Assembly: GCF_003075045.1 (NCBI RefSeq)
Contig: NZ_QCZD01000005.1
Coordinates: forward strand, 180,352 to 244,351
Reading direction: 5' to 3'
DNA length: 64,000 bases
Origin: Maribacter litoralis
Lineage (GTDB): Bacteria > Bacteroidota > Bacteroidia > Flavobacteriales > Flavobacteriaceae
Position numbers and translations under genes: made by a program. Shown here piece by piece: positions 1 to 8,585 of this stretch; the stretch's first letter is position 1, and each line of letters starts with the position of its first letter. The notes beneath the pieces are model-generated. The model saw only the letters and a list, made by a program, of their open reading frames with translations. It ran no database searches and was not told where the DNA came from.

Positions 1-2
1 TT

Positions 3-155
3 CCTTTTGATAATGATATAGATTTTTATACCGGCAGAAAAATCATTATGCCTTCAAAATATTTAGAATTCTTAGAAATCTCGAATATAGATAAAGAGAA
101 TGCCTTAGAAAATCTTAAGGAAGGTTTTTTTCCAAGATACAGGACGCCAAAATAA
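3..155 (+). CDS. C-terminal fragment of an unrecognised protein
   Basis: An open frame enters from the window edge and ends at TAA 153-155, giving about 50 residues ending in PRYRTPK. The other two forward frames stop within the first 21 bases. The composition (Lys, Glu, Asp, Ile rich) is ordinary for a soluble flavobacterial protein. It converges on the exopolysaccharide operon 26 bases away, so it is probably the last gene of a neighbouring unit. No family is recognised from the fragment. Confidence 0.45.
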   Translation, partial: PFDNDIDFYTGRKIIMPSKYLEFLEISNIDKENALENLKEGFFPRYRTPK

Positions 156-181
156 AAGCAAATACTAATTAGGTATAAGCT

Positions 182-1315
182 TTATAAGCTCAAAAGTTCT
201 TCGTAAACCGTCAATGTATTATCGATCATTTGGCGGTTTGTGAAATACTTTAAGGCTTTTTCTTTTCCTTTTAAGGCAAGTTTATTTCGCAGGTTGCTAT
301 CTAAAAGTACTTGTTCTAATTTTTGACCTAATTCAGTAGCATTTTCCATTGTAAATATCAAGCCGTTTATACCATCATCTATTTGATCATAGGCGCCGTT
401 AGAATTGGCCCTTATTGTACAACAACCGCTCATCATAGCTTCTACGGCTACTAAGCCAAATGTATCAGAACGAGATGGTAATATAAAGACGTCGAAAAGT
501 TCATAAAAAGGTTTTGGGTCCTGAAAAGATACTATCGTTATTTTATCTTTTAGTTGATGCTTTTTAAGCATCTCATCTAACCATGCAACTTTTTGTCTGG
601 TTAAGTAATCTCCAACTAGTACAATATGAATTTTGTCCTTTATTTGTTGTGATAAATGATTGCCGATCGCTTCTACCAAAATATCGGTACCTTTCATTTC
701 CGATATTCTACCCACAAAACCAATAATTAATTTATCGGTTGGTATATCATGTTTTAATTTTAACTGTTGTAATTCGTCATCAGGTGTTGAATTTGCAAAA
801 CGATCAGATATACCATGGTAAACCGTTCTAATACTCTTCGAAGGAGAATGCATAACCCTTTCTGTAAACTCCTGTGAACCTTGGCTTACTGCAATTAATA
901 ATGTAGGATGTTTATATCTAGCGCTCGGTCTAATAGTATCTGCGTGTACGGTAGAAATAAATTTTTTTCTCAGTAACCAAGGTATAAAGGTCAAATTTGG
1001 CGAATGGCAATGAATAACATCAGCATTTATTTTAATCAATAAAGCTCCAATTTTTGACAGACTTGTTACCGAGGTAACTATTTTTTTTAATGGTTTTCCT
1101 GATGGTTCGGTAAAATAGTGAAGATGAACGCCAAGGGCATCGAATTCAGATTTTAATTCTTGAAAAAAGTTAGTGTCAGAAGTCGCTTTACTTTTAAATC
1201 CACTTGTAATAATATGTAATTCATGGCCTTTGTTTATAAAACCACGTGTAAGTTCTAAAATATTGGTAGATAACCCGTCTTTACCAAAACGCATTACAAC
1301 AAAAACAATTTTCAT
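182..1315 (-). CDS. Glycosyltransferase family 4 (GT-B fold)
   Basis: This 377-residue protein should transfer a sugar from a nucleotide donor to a lipid-linked glycan at the inner face of the membrane. The N-terminal acceptor domain begins MKIVFVVMRFGKDGLS, with a GFVGRISEMKG donor-domain motif near residue 200. The C-terminal motif SDTFGLVAVEAMMSG corresponds to the EX7E signature, with Asp replacing the first Glu. It follows the phosphoglycosyl transferase with a 2-base gap, so it may add the second sugar; that order is inference. It is the most distal gene of the minus-strand unit. Donor and acceptor cannot be read from sequence. Confidence 0.88.
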   Translation of the reverse strand: MKIVFVVMRFGKDGLSTNILELTRGFINKGHELHIITSGFKSKATSDTNFFQELKSEFDALGVHLHYFTEPSGKPLKKIVTSVTSLSKIGALLIKINADVIHCHSPNLTFIPWLLRKKFISTVHADTIRPSARYKHPTLLIAVSQGSQEFTERVMHSPSKSIRTVYHGISDRFANSTPDDELQQLKLKHDIPTDKLIIGFVGRISEMKGTDILVEAIGNHLSQQIKDKIHIVLVGDYLTRQKVAWLDEMLKKHQLKDKITIVSFQDPKPFYELFDVFILPSRSDTFGLVAVEAMMSGCCTIRANSNGAYDQIDDGINGLIFTMENATELGQKLEQVLLDSNLRNKLALKGKEKALKYFTNRQMIDNTLTVYEELLSL

Positions 1316-1317
1316 GA

Positions 1318-1968
1318 TTAAGTTTTTTTAACATGTTTAAATTGCTCCCAAGTACTTCGCTCAATATCCAAAAATTCCATTTTAGGATTCCCTTCAGGGT
1401 TAACTTCTATATCGTCTGACGAAACTACTTTTACCAATGTTCGCCAAAATATTTTCACATCATTGGCAAATGTCAAATTCTCATAGTATTCTACATCTTT
1501 CTCAAATCTATCTTCCCAACTAATGAAATTTCTTCCAGATATTTGTGCCAAACCTGTAATTCCCGGTCGTATTAAAAAACGTTTTTTTTCTCTTTCGGTA
1601 TGGTAGGGTAAATAGCGAATTAATAAAGGTCTTGGACCAATTAAACTCATATCTCCTTTGAGAATATTAATTAGCTGCGGTAGCTCATCTATAGAGGTTT
1701 TGCGTATAAAAATACCCATAGGTGTTAAACGCTGGGTATCTGGCAATAAATTACCTTGGGCATCTTTTTTACTGTTCATGGTCTTTAACTTTAAGACCGA
1801 AAATATTTTCTCGTTCTTGCCAGGACGTTTTTGTATAAAAAAAGGACTTTCTTTAAAACTAATTGCCAATATAATTATAGTAATTAAAATGATAGGCGAG
1901 AAGACTATGAGCCCAACCAGAGCTAGAATAAAATCTAATGGTCGTTTAAAGTAATTTTTATAAATCAT
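1318..1968 (-). CDS. Undecaprenyl-phosphate sugar-1-phosphate transferase, small PglC type
   Basis: A 216-residue bacterial sugar transferase (PF02397 type). It starts glycan assembly by moving a sugar-1-phosphate from a UDP-sugar to undecaprenyl phosphate. It is the short monotopic form: one hydrophobic re-entrant helix (about residues 11-36) preceded by basic residues, then a catalytic domain. The Asp-Glu dyad is D94-E95 in TSIDELPQLINILKGDMS, followed by LIGPRPLL. The four-helix N-terminal part of WcaJ/WbaP enzymes is absent. Together with the CapD/PglF-type dehydratase and aminotransferase in this locus, the first sugar could be an N-acetylated amino-dideoxy sugar; this is inference. Confidence 0.92.
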   Translation of the reverse strand: MIYKNYFKRPLDFILALVGLIVFSPIILITIIILAISFKESPFFIQKRPGKNEKIFSVLKLKTMNSKKDAQGNLLPDTQRLTPMGIFIRKTSIDELPQLINILKGDMSLIGPRPLLIRYLPYHTEREKKRFLIRPGITGLAQISGRNFISWEDRFEKDVEYYENLTFANDVKIFWRTLVKVVSSDDIEVNPEGNPKMEFLDIERSTWEQFKHVKKT

Positions 1969-2083
1969 ATGGGGAAAGAGTTCATTTTAATATGAAAACG
2001 GCTAAGTTAATCCATTATTATACTAGCACAAAGGCTTGTATTGCATTAGCCCGATTTCGTGTAATAAATTTTGACTAAGAATA

Positions 2084-3163
2084 TCAATCGATATTGATAT
2101 AAGCTTGTTGTAAGGTCCACTGATTAATGGTTTTTGCCACATATTCCATATCCTTATCGTTATAACGAAAATCTAAATGAATGTTTAAAAGAAATTTATA
2201 TTCTTGTGCGATTCTATTTTGTGGCCATAATTCGGCCGGATAAATCATATTTGTAATTAAAAATTGTTTAAAATTTGTAAGTAATTCCCAATCTTTAAAG
2301 GCTATTAGAAGACCAAAAGGCGTTTTTTCATTGCTAGTAATTACTTTAAACGTTTTCGATGGCTCTAAAGTTTTAAGTATATCGGTTAAATTAATTCTTT
2401 TAAACGAATTAAAATCTTTAAAGAGTTCTTCACGAATTACATTTTTATGTTGCGGTAATAGTGGTACTATTTCTAGTGTATTTCGCAGTAGGGTTTCACC
2501 TTGGCTATAACTTAATAAAAAAGCAATTTTTTCCTCTTCATTAGTGCAGTTAGCTTTAACATTCATTGCATTTGTAATCAGATCCCACGATTTAAGCATT
2601 GGGTTTGTTTCTGAATCTATGCGCTTTTTCTTTATCGGTTTTAGTGGAATGTCGCAATTACCTTTTAAAGGCTTCCAAGCAATACCTCCAAGCGGTACCG
2701 GTATGGTTTTTCTTAATGATGCAATACAAAAATCAGCAGGGCTTTCAATACAACCTTTTGTAAGCCAGCCATGAGAATGATCTTCAATTACAATTGGGCG
2801 TTCTCCTTTAGGAATATTGGTTTCTTTTATTCCCCAATAATTATTGGCAATAACAAGGTCTTTGGTAGAGAATAATGACCAATCTATTTGGTCTTTGAAA
2901 TCAAAAGGGTCATTGTCATAATACTTAATAGCATCAAATTCTTGTTCTAACCAATTTTTTACATATGGGCAGTAATAATTTGGCAACCAAATTTGATTTA
3001 TACTTTTATGTTCAAATATGCTATAAATAACATGTTTAATAGCGTAACGTCCAGCATAAAAAAGTTCATAATCCCCTATAAAATTTGGGTTTAAAATATT
3101 TTTTATATGGCTAGTATCCTCTTGGTGAAATATAGAACCATAACCTATGACATTTTTTTGCAT
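2084..3163 (-). CDS. DegT-fold (PLP aminotransferase-like) protein, divergent
   Basis: A 359-residue protein that looks like a remote member of the DegT/DnrJ/EryC1 aspartate-aminotransferase fold. Visible signs are an Asp-containing strand VIEDHSHGW (D128, the position that usually contacts the PLP ring nitrogen) and SLRKTIPVPLGG with K152, where the internal aldimine lysine is expected. Overall resemblance to sugar aminotransferases is weak. It lies in the polysaccharide operon between glycosyltransferases. It may be an aminotransferase, dehydratase or related PLP enzyme for a rare sugar, or an enzyme that handles an amino acid decoration. The family call is moderate and the function is unknown. 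Confidence 0.6.
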   Translation of the reverse strand: MQKNVIGYGSIFHQEDTSHIKNILNPNFIGDYELFYAGRYAIKHVIYSIFEHKSINQIWLPNYYCPYVKNWLEQEFDAIKYYDNDPFDFKDQIDWSLFSTKDLVIANNYWGIKETNIPKGERPIVIEDHSHGWLTKGCIESPADFCIASLRKTIPVPLGGIAWKPLKGNCDIPLKPIKKKRIDSETNPMLKSWDLITNAMNVKANCTNEEEKIAFLLSYSQGETLLRNTLEIVPLLPQHKNVIREELFKDFNSFKRINLTDILKTLEPSKTFKVITSNEKTPFGLLIAFKDWELLTNFKQFLITNMIYPAELWPQNRIAQEYKFLLNIHLDFRYNDKDMEYVAKTINQWTLQQAYINID

Positions 3164-3274
3164 AGTATAAAGAAAGCAAATTCTTATTAAAGATCAACTA
3201 GTATTCGAAGAAGCTCATATTTTATAGTCAAATGACATTTGTAATTAAGAGTAACAAGTTAGAAGATTAATTTA

Positions 3275-4462
3275 TCAACACACCTCTATTTCTATAACTT
3301 TATACTCTTCTAAAATTGCTGCCCAAACTTCGCTTTTCTCATATCTTGTAGTAATCATTGGACGAGCATATTTTTCTAGTTTTTCTTTTAAAGAATTATC
3401 GGTGTTTAGCGTGTTCATAGCTAGATAAAGGGCTTCTTCATCTTTCGAAGGTATTATAAGTCCATTTTCTCTATCTAGCACAATTTCATTACTGCCATTT
3501 ATATCGGTCACTATAGCTGGTAATCCCATAGCACCAGCTTCTAGTACTACATTTGGGAAACCCTCTCGATAACTTGGAAAAACAAAAATATCCGACATTG
3601 CTAAATAGGGCCTTACATCATCTTGATGACCTACATAAAGTATAGCGGCATTGGCTTTTATTTTTGCCCAAGTTTCATCGGGCAATAAGTCTGTTTCACC
3701 TATATAAGAACCAACCATTACTAATTTAACATGCTCATCTGTTGCTGAAAGTTTGTTAAAGGCATTCACCAATTCATTAACACCTTTATCATTTACCAAT
3801 CGGCCTATAAATAAAAATACTAGGTCGTTTTCAGAGACACCGATTGAGTTACGTAACTTATTATTTTCTTCTTTCGAAAAAAGTGCTGGGTTATATTTAT
3901 ATAAATCAATACCATTAACATTACCATTTGCGATTACTTTTAACGGTTTTGAAGTTACCTTATAATTTATAAGATCATTTTTTACTCCATTACCTTCAGG
4001 GTATACATGGGTAGCAAACCTGCAAATCAGTTTATCAAAAAAAAGTAAAACTCTTTTCATTGTGCCCGTTTGGGTTGGAAAAATTAAACCGGTAAATGTA
4101 TGAACCCTTGCAGGTACTCGAGCAAAATAGCCTGCGATCATAGTTAGTAAACCAGCCTTGGGGGTAATACTATGTACCATAAAAGGTTTTTCTTTTCTGA
4201 ATACAATATATAGTCGATACAACGATACTAAGTCATTTACGAGACTTATTTTACGCTCTATATTTATCTCTTTACCACGAATACCTTCTCTACGTTTCAG
4301 TTTCTCCAAATATTCTTGACCTGGATCAGAACCGATTGCTAAAATATCATAGTATTGGTTTAAAAAGCGTAATTGATCTTCAAGTAATACATATAACGAC
4401 CCAGATAAGGCTGCTGTACGAATTATTTTTTTTCTTTTATGTAAGTGCTTTTGATCTTTCAT
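3275..4462 (-). CDS. Glycosyltransferase family 4
   Basis: A 395-residue GT-B glycosyltransferase resembling the PglA/CapM-like branch. The donor domain shows LFIGRLVNDKGVNELVNAF near residues 215-233 and the EX7E motif in REGFPNVVLEAGAMGLP. The N-terminal half has the MVHSITPKAGLL and GYFARVPARVHTFTGL blocks common in capsule and lipopolysaccharide glycosyltransferases. It probably acts early, on the lipid-linked sugar or disaccharide in the cytoplasm. It is co-oriented with its neighbours. Sugar specificity is not readable. Confidence 0.9.
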   Translation of the reverse strand: MKDQKHLHKRKKIIRTAALSGSLYVLLEDQLRFLNQYYDILAIGSDPGQEYLEKLKRREGIRGKEINIERKISLVNDLVSLYRLYIVFRKEKPFMVHSITPKAGLLTMIAGYFARVPARVHTFTGLIFPTQTGTMKRVLLFFDKLICRFATHVYPEGNGVKNDLINYKVTSKPLKVIANGNVNGIDLYKYNPALFSKEENNKLRNSIGVSENDLVFLFIGRLVNDKGVNELVNAFNKLSATDEHVKLVMVGSYIGETDLLPDETWAKIKANAAILYVGHQDDVRPYLAMSDIFVFPSYREGFPNVVLEAGAMGLPAIVTDINGSNEIVLDRENGLIIPSKDEEALYLAMNTLNTDNSLKEKLEKYARPMITTRYEKSEVWAAILEEYKVIEIEVC

Positions 4463-4557
4463 AGCATCTTTATGATAGAATATGGGGGTTATATTTGAAT
4501 ATTATTTACAGCGCCATTCCATAAATTGAAATACAAATTATTATTGTTGTTCACTAA

Positions 4558-6261
4558 CTATTTTTGGTTTGTTTTTAACATGTTGATCATTCTAAAACTA
4601 ATATATACTCTTAATGCTAATTGGTTATAATCTACTAAGTTTACAGATGAAACATTATCTTTTATTTTGTTTTTAATGGAAGTTGGTAATATCGATTTTA
4701 GAAATGATTTAATATTAAGGGAACTATTTTTTGTTTTATCTTGACTTGTAGTTTTTAAGTTATTTAAAATCTCATTTAAAAAATCTGCTGGGAATATACC
4801 TGTGTCTATGTTTTTCTTTATTTCCTTTTTAAATAATTCTACCATGTCTTTTTGTTTAAGAATATCATAGATCCATGCGTTAGCACCACGAGTTGCATAA
4901 GGAATAGAGGGGCTTATACTGGTCACTATTCTTTTGAACAGAGATTTTTCAGTACGTAAAGAATCTGGATGTTTACGAACTTCTTCTAATATATTTCGCA
5001 ATAACAAAGGGCTTATTTGTTCAATATACGATAGTTTTAAATCGGATAGAGCAGATACAATGGTGGGTAAACGATATTCATGGTATAATCTATCTCGCCA
5101 TTGATCTATGGATTCATTTTTGCTTTTTTTCAAATAGTCAGGAAGGTTTTGTTCGAATAATCCTGAACTTTTCCATTTACTTAAATTAGAATAATCGGAG
5201 CACATACCTAAACCAACAGATAATCTAGCAGTTAATTCAGAGGAAACCTCATTCCAACCAAAACCTTCATCTCCACGTATTATTCCTTGTACATTATCAT
5301 TATGTAATACTGACCAAATATGAAATCCATCTAAATAACCAGCAATATGATCTATACGTCCTTCCCCATTTTTAATAAACCTTTCTAGAATCTTCTCGAT
5401 AGGTTCATTAGATAAGTTTGTGGAGTAAAAATTGTGGGGTACGTTAAAATTTTCCGCTAATTGTTTTGCTATGTAAGCATCGTTTTGAGGATCGTTTAAT
5501 GATTTTTCTAGACCCCAAGTGATGGTTTTGATATTCTTGTTTTTTAGTTTTAAAAAGCAAAGAATACCCCTCGAATCATAACCGCCGGATAAAGGCAGAG
5601 CCCAATCATCATAATTTAGTTCTAATGAATCTAAACTTGTAGAAATGGTTTCTTTTAGTTTTTCTTCAAATTCGTTTTCTTTTTTATCCTCTTTTTTAAA
5701 AACAATTTTGTTTTCTGTAAGCTCACTTTTCCATGTATCTTTATTTAATAATAACGAATTGTTTGGTAGTAAACGTTGTATTCTCTTGTCCCAAGATAAT
5801 CCTGGACCTAAACTTCCTGTTGATAATATCCAGGGAAGAACTTCCTTATTTAGTTCGAAATTGTTTAAGTATGAAATGATAGCAATTTGTGAGGTTGATG
5901 CTATTAAAACGAAATCATCCTTGTAATACCATATGGTTCTGGATCCTGCCGGGTCGGAAATTATTTCGGAATACTCCTTATTATCCCGAAAAAGGGCATA
6001 ACAACCATCAGGGTATTCCGATTTAGGTAGATGCCAATCAACATCTTTACATGTCGTTACCCCTAATAGTAAACAGTTGTTTTGTCTTAAAATTGATTTC
6101 TTTGGATTCATAACTCCGAAAGCAACTTTATTGTCAACATTTACCATGTTCGGGTTAGGTACAATATTATCGGGAGCAATTGAATCACATATATTGTTAA
6201 TGATATTTTTTGTATCAAACGGAAGTTTTTCCCTTGAACATATCCATATTGCTTTTGACAT
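4558..6261 (-). CDS. Asparagine-synthase-like ATP-dependent ligase lacking the glutaminase cysteine
   Basis: A 567-residue member of the asparagine synthase superfamily. The synthetase half has the PP-loop SGGYDS at residues 225-230 (in ALPLSGGYDSRGI), which binds ATP and adenylates a carboxylate. The N-terminal half keeps traces of the class II glutamine amidotransferase fold (ISDPAGSRTIWYY) but begins MSKAIWIC, so Cys2, the nucleophile of real glutaminases, is missing. It therefore cannot take ammonia from glutamine in the standard way and may use free ammonia, an amine or another nucleophile. With the intact AsnB-type gene nearby it may modify uronic acids in the polysaccharide. Activity is inferred. 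Confidence 0.82.
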   Translation of the reverse strand: MSKAIWICSREKLPFDTKNIINNICDSIAPDNIVPNPNMVNVDNKVAFGVMNPKKSILRQNNCLLLGVTTCKDVDWHLPKSEYPDGCYALFRDNKEYSEIISDPAGSRTIWYYKDDFVLIASTSQIAIISYLNNFELNKEVLPWILSTGSLGPGLSWDKRIQRLLPNNSLLLNKDTWKSELTENKIVFKKEDKKENEFEEKLKETISTSLDSLELNYDDWALPLSGGYDSRGILCFLKLKNKNIKTITWGLEKSLNDPQNDAYIAKQLAENFNVPHNFYSTNLSNEPIEKILERFIKNGEGRIDHIAGYLDGFHIWSVLHNDNVQGIIRGDEGFGWNEVSSELTARLSVGLGMCSDYSNLSKWKSSGLFEQNLPDYLKKSKNESIDQWRDRLYHEYRLPTIVSALSDLKLSYIEQISPLLLRNILEEVRKHPDSLRTEKSLFKRIVTSISPSIPYATRGANAWIYDILKQKDMVELFKKEIKKNIDTGIFPADFLNEILNNLKTTSQDKTKNSSLNIKSFLKSILPTSIKNKIKDNVSSVNLVDYNQLALRVYISFRMINMLKTNQK

Positions 6262-6325
6262 AGTAATAATTTAAATAGGTTAGATTATTTAAAAATTTTA
6301 TTCCCTCAATTTTAGGGGCGCATTT

Positions 6326-7489
6326 TCATTTTTTATTAAAAATATAATTCACGTAAGATTCTAATATAGGTTCTCTTTTAAAATCTTGTATGCGCTCTTT
6401 GACCTTGGTTCTACAATTTTTTAAAAATTCAGGATGTGCTATACAATAAGCGAGTCCTTTTTGTAAAAGTTCGCGATTACCAACGGGCGTAAGAATACCA
6501 TAATCTGTAATCATAATATCTTCTGTAGTAACTTGTTCTTGTGGTAACTTCATAATTTCATCGGGTCCAGATTTACAGTTGGTCGTCAAAAGGGGTAGCC
6601 CACAGGCCATGGCCTCTAATAATACATTGGGAAAACCTTCGTGGTTCGACCCAAAGATAAAGAGATCTGCTTTTTTCAAAAAACGAAAAGGGTTATTGTC
6701 AAACCCCAGAAAGTGTACTCTTTCATTAAGTTCTTTAGTTTCAACAAGTACTTTTAAATGTTGTTTTAAAGCGCCGTCTCCAAGAATAAATAAATGAACC
6801 TTAGGGACATCTACAATGGTCCTAATAAGTAACTCATGATTCTTGCCAGCATCCATTCTGCCTACCGTTATAATATTGAAGTTATTTTTTTTAAAGATAG
6901 CGCCATCGGGTACAACATCATTTATGTTCTCAATATTTATGGGGTTATGAACAACTTCTATTTTTGAAGTAATTATTCCATAATTTTCAACAAGATCATT
7001 AGCATTTCCATGAGAATTACAAATAATTTGGTCTGCTTTTGGGTAGAGACGTTTGATTAAAAAATTATTGATCTTTGATTGTATATTATTATAGCCATAC
7101 TGCATACTGGGGTAAGAGCGTTCACTAATACTAATTTTAAATGTTTTCTTGGTAAAGTATTGCGAGAGTATATTTATATAACTAGGGCGGGTTAATAAGG
7201 CAAAGGAATGTGAGATTTTTAATTGCTTTATTAAGCGGGCATATTTATAGGCCAACCAAGGCAGTTTTATAAGCTTAAAAAGCCCATGTTCATCTCCTAG
7301 GGATTTTTCAATAAAGTGAATAGGAATATCTTTAGGTATATCATAACTAATCGTAGTGTTCATCAATACCAAATATACTTCAATACCCTTGTTTTTAAGG
7401 TAGGGTAGTAGGTAAGAAACCACACGTTCTGCTCCGCCTCCAGCAAGAGAGTAAATGAGTATAGCTATTTTTGGAGGAGTATTAGACAC
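6326..7489 (-). CDS. Glycosyltransferase family 4
   Basis: A 387-residue GT-B enzyme. The glycine-rich start IAILIYSLAGGGAERVVSYL is the acceptor-side loop, IITVGRMDAGKNHELLI the donor-domain entry, and HEGFPNVLLEAMACGLP the EX7E motif. The start codon is GTG (7487-7489), overlapping the previous gene's end by 8 bases, which points to translational coupling. It belongs to the same subgroup as the genes at 7482 and 10516, all with GGAER near the N-terminus, probably acting on successive sugars. Substrate unknown. Confidence 0.9.
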   Translation of the reverse strand: MSNTPPKIAILIYSLAGGGAERVVSYLLPYLKNKGIEVYLVLMNTTISYDIPKDIPIHFIEKSLGDEHGLFKLIKLPWLAYKYARLIKQLKISHSFALLTRPSYINILSQYFTKKTFKISISERSYPSMQYGYNNIQSKINNFLIKRLYPKADQIICNSHGNANDLVENYGIITSKIEVVHNPINIENINDVVPDGAIFKKNNFNIITVGRMDAGKNHELLIRTIVDVPKVHLFILGDGALKQHLKVLVETKELNERVHFLGFDNNPFRFLKKADLFIFGSNHEGFPNVLLEAMACGLPLLTTNCKSGPDEIMKLPQEQVTTEDIMITDYGILTPVGNRELLQKGLAYCIAHPEFLKNCRTKVKERIQDFKREPILESYVNYIFNKK

Positions 7490-8582
7490 AATTATTTTTT
7501 TTAATTAAACTTTGAAGAAAACTTTGATACTGTTTTAAAATAATCGCTTTGTCAAACTTCTTGTAAACGGCTTCTGAAACAGATTTAGGTTCAAAATTGG
7601 GAAGCTTGTTCAAAGTGGCCAAAAAGTCTTCTTCGTCATTTACCAAATATCCATTAACGCCATTTTTAATAATTTCTTTTGTCCCTCCTGGTACATTAAA
7701 AGCAATGGCAGGTGTTCCAACCGCACAACTTTCTAAAAGTGCATTCGGAAAACCTTCTGTTAGAGATCCTTGTAAGAAAAAATGTGAATCGTTTAGGTAT
7801 TTGGATACATTTTTAGTGAAAGGAATGTGAGTGATATTTTCTAGTATGTTATTTTTCTTTGCCAATGCGAAAATCTCATCTTTCAAAGGCCCATCTCCAA
7901 TAATTGTATAGCTAAAGGATTTTTGAAATTTTGAAAGCACGTTAATTATACGATTGTGTCCTTTTACTTCTACTAATCTTCCCACCGTAATAAATCTTAT
8001 TTTATCAGAATTGTTATCTAAGGATGTTGGCTTTAATTTAAAATTATCTGTAATGGGGTTGTTTAGTATTTTTATCTTATTTGGGTGAATGTTGTATATT
8101 GAAGAACAGTCTTTGGCCATATCCGATGATTGGCAGATGATGTAATCCAATTTTTTAAGGGCTACTTTTTCGATTATTGAATACCAATCAAATATTAATT
8201 GGGTATTTAACTTTTTGTAGATTTTTACAATTGATGTTTGCCGACCGATAAATACAATTTTTGGAAATAGAATTGAAATTAATCCCATTGCAAAATTTAC
8301 ATGTGATAGTGTGCCTAATACAATGTTGGGTTTTTTATTTTTTATGGTCATCGCAAGTTTTGGTATGGCACTTAAGACCCTATCTTTATTTAAATAAGTG
8401 ACCTTAATGTTGTTTATTTCATAACTATCTTTTTGTGGTTTGCCAATGACTACTAACTCACTTTCAAAAATTAAGGGGTCAAGGTTCTGTGCCAAATACG
8501 CCAATATGCGCTCCGCACCACCCGGACTAAGATTAGGAATTACTAATTGTATTCTGATTTTATTGTTTGTCAAGGAATTCAA
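7482..8582 (-). CDS. Glycosyltransferase family 4
   Basis: A 366-residue GT-B enzyme. The N-terminus has IPNLSPGGAERILAYLAQNL; the donor domain has FITVGRLVEVKGHNRII and TEGFPNALLESCAVGTP (EX7E). Translation appears to start at TTG 8580-8582, because no in-frame ATG precedes the conserved N-terminus. It begins 3 bases after the asparagine synthetase stop and overlaps the next glycosyltransferase by 8 bases, so three genes are tightly coupled. It likely extends the repeat unit in the cytoplasm. Confidence 0.89.
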   Translation of the reverse strand: MNSLTNNKIRIQLVIPNLSPGGAERILAYLAQNLDPLIFESELVVIGKPQKDSYEINNIKVTYLNKDRVLSAIPKLAMTIKNKKPNIVLGTLSHVNFAMGLISILFPKIVFIGRQTSIVKIYKKLNTQLIFDWYSIIEKVALKKLDYIICQSSDMAKDCSSIYNIHPNKIKILNNPITDNFKLKPTSLDNNSDKIRFITVGRLVEVKGHNRIINVLSKFQKSFSYTIIGDGPLKDEIFALAKKNNILENITHIPFTKNVSKYLNDSHFFLQGSLTEGFPNALLESCAVGTPAIAFNVPGGTKEIIKNGVNGYLVNDEEDFLATLNKLPNFEPKSVSEAVYKKFDKAIILKQYQSFLQSLIKKNNCV

Positions 8583-8585
8583 TTT

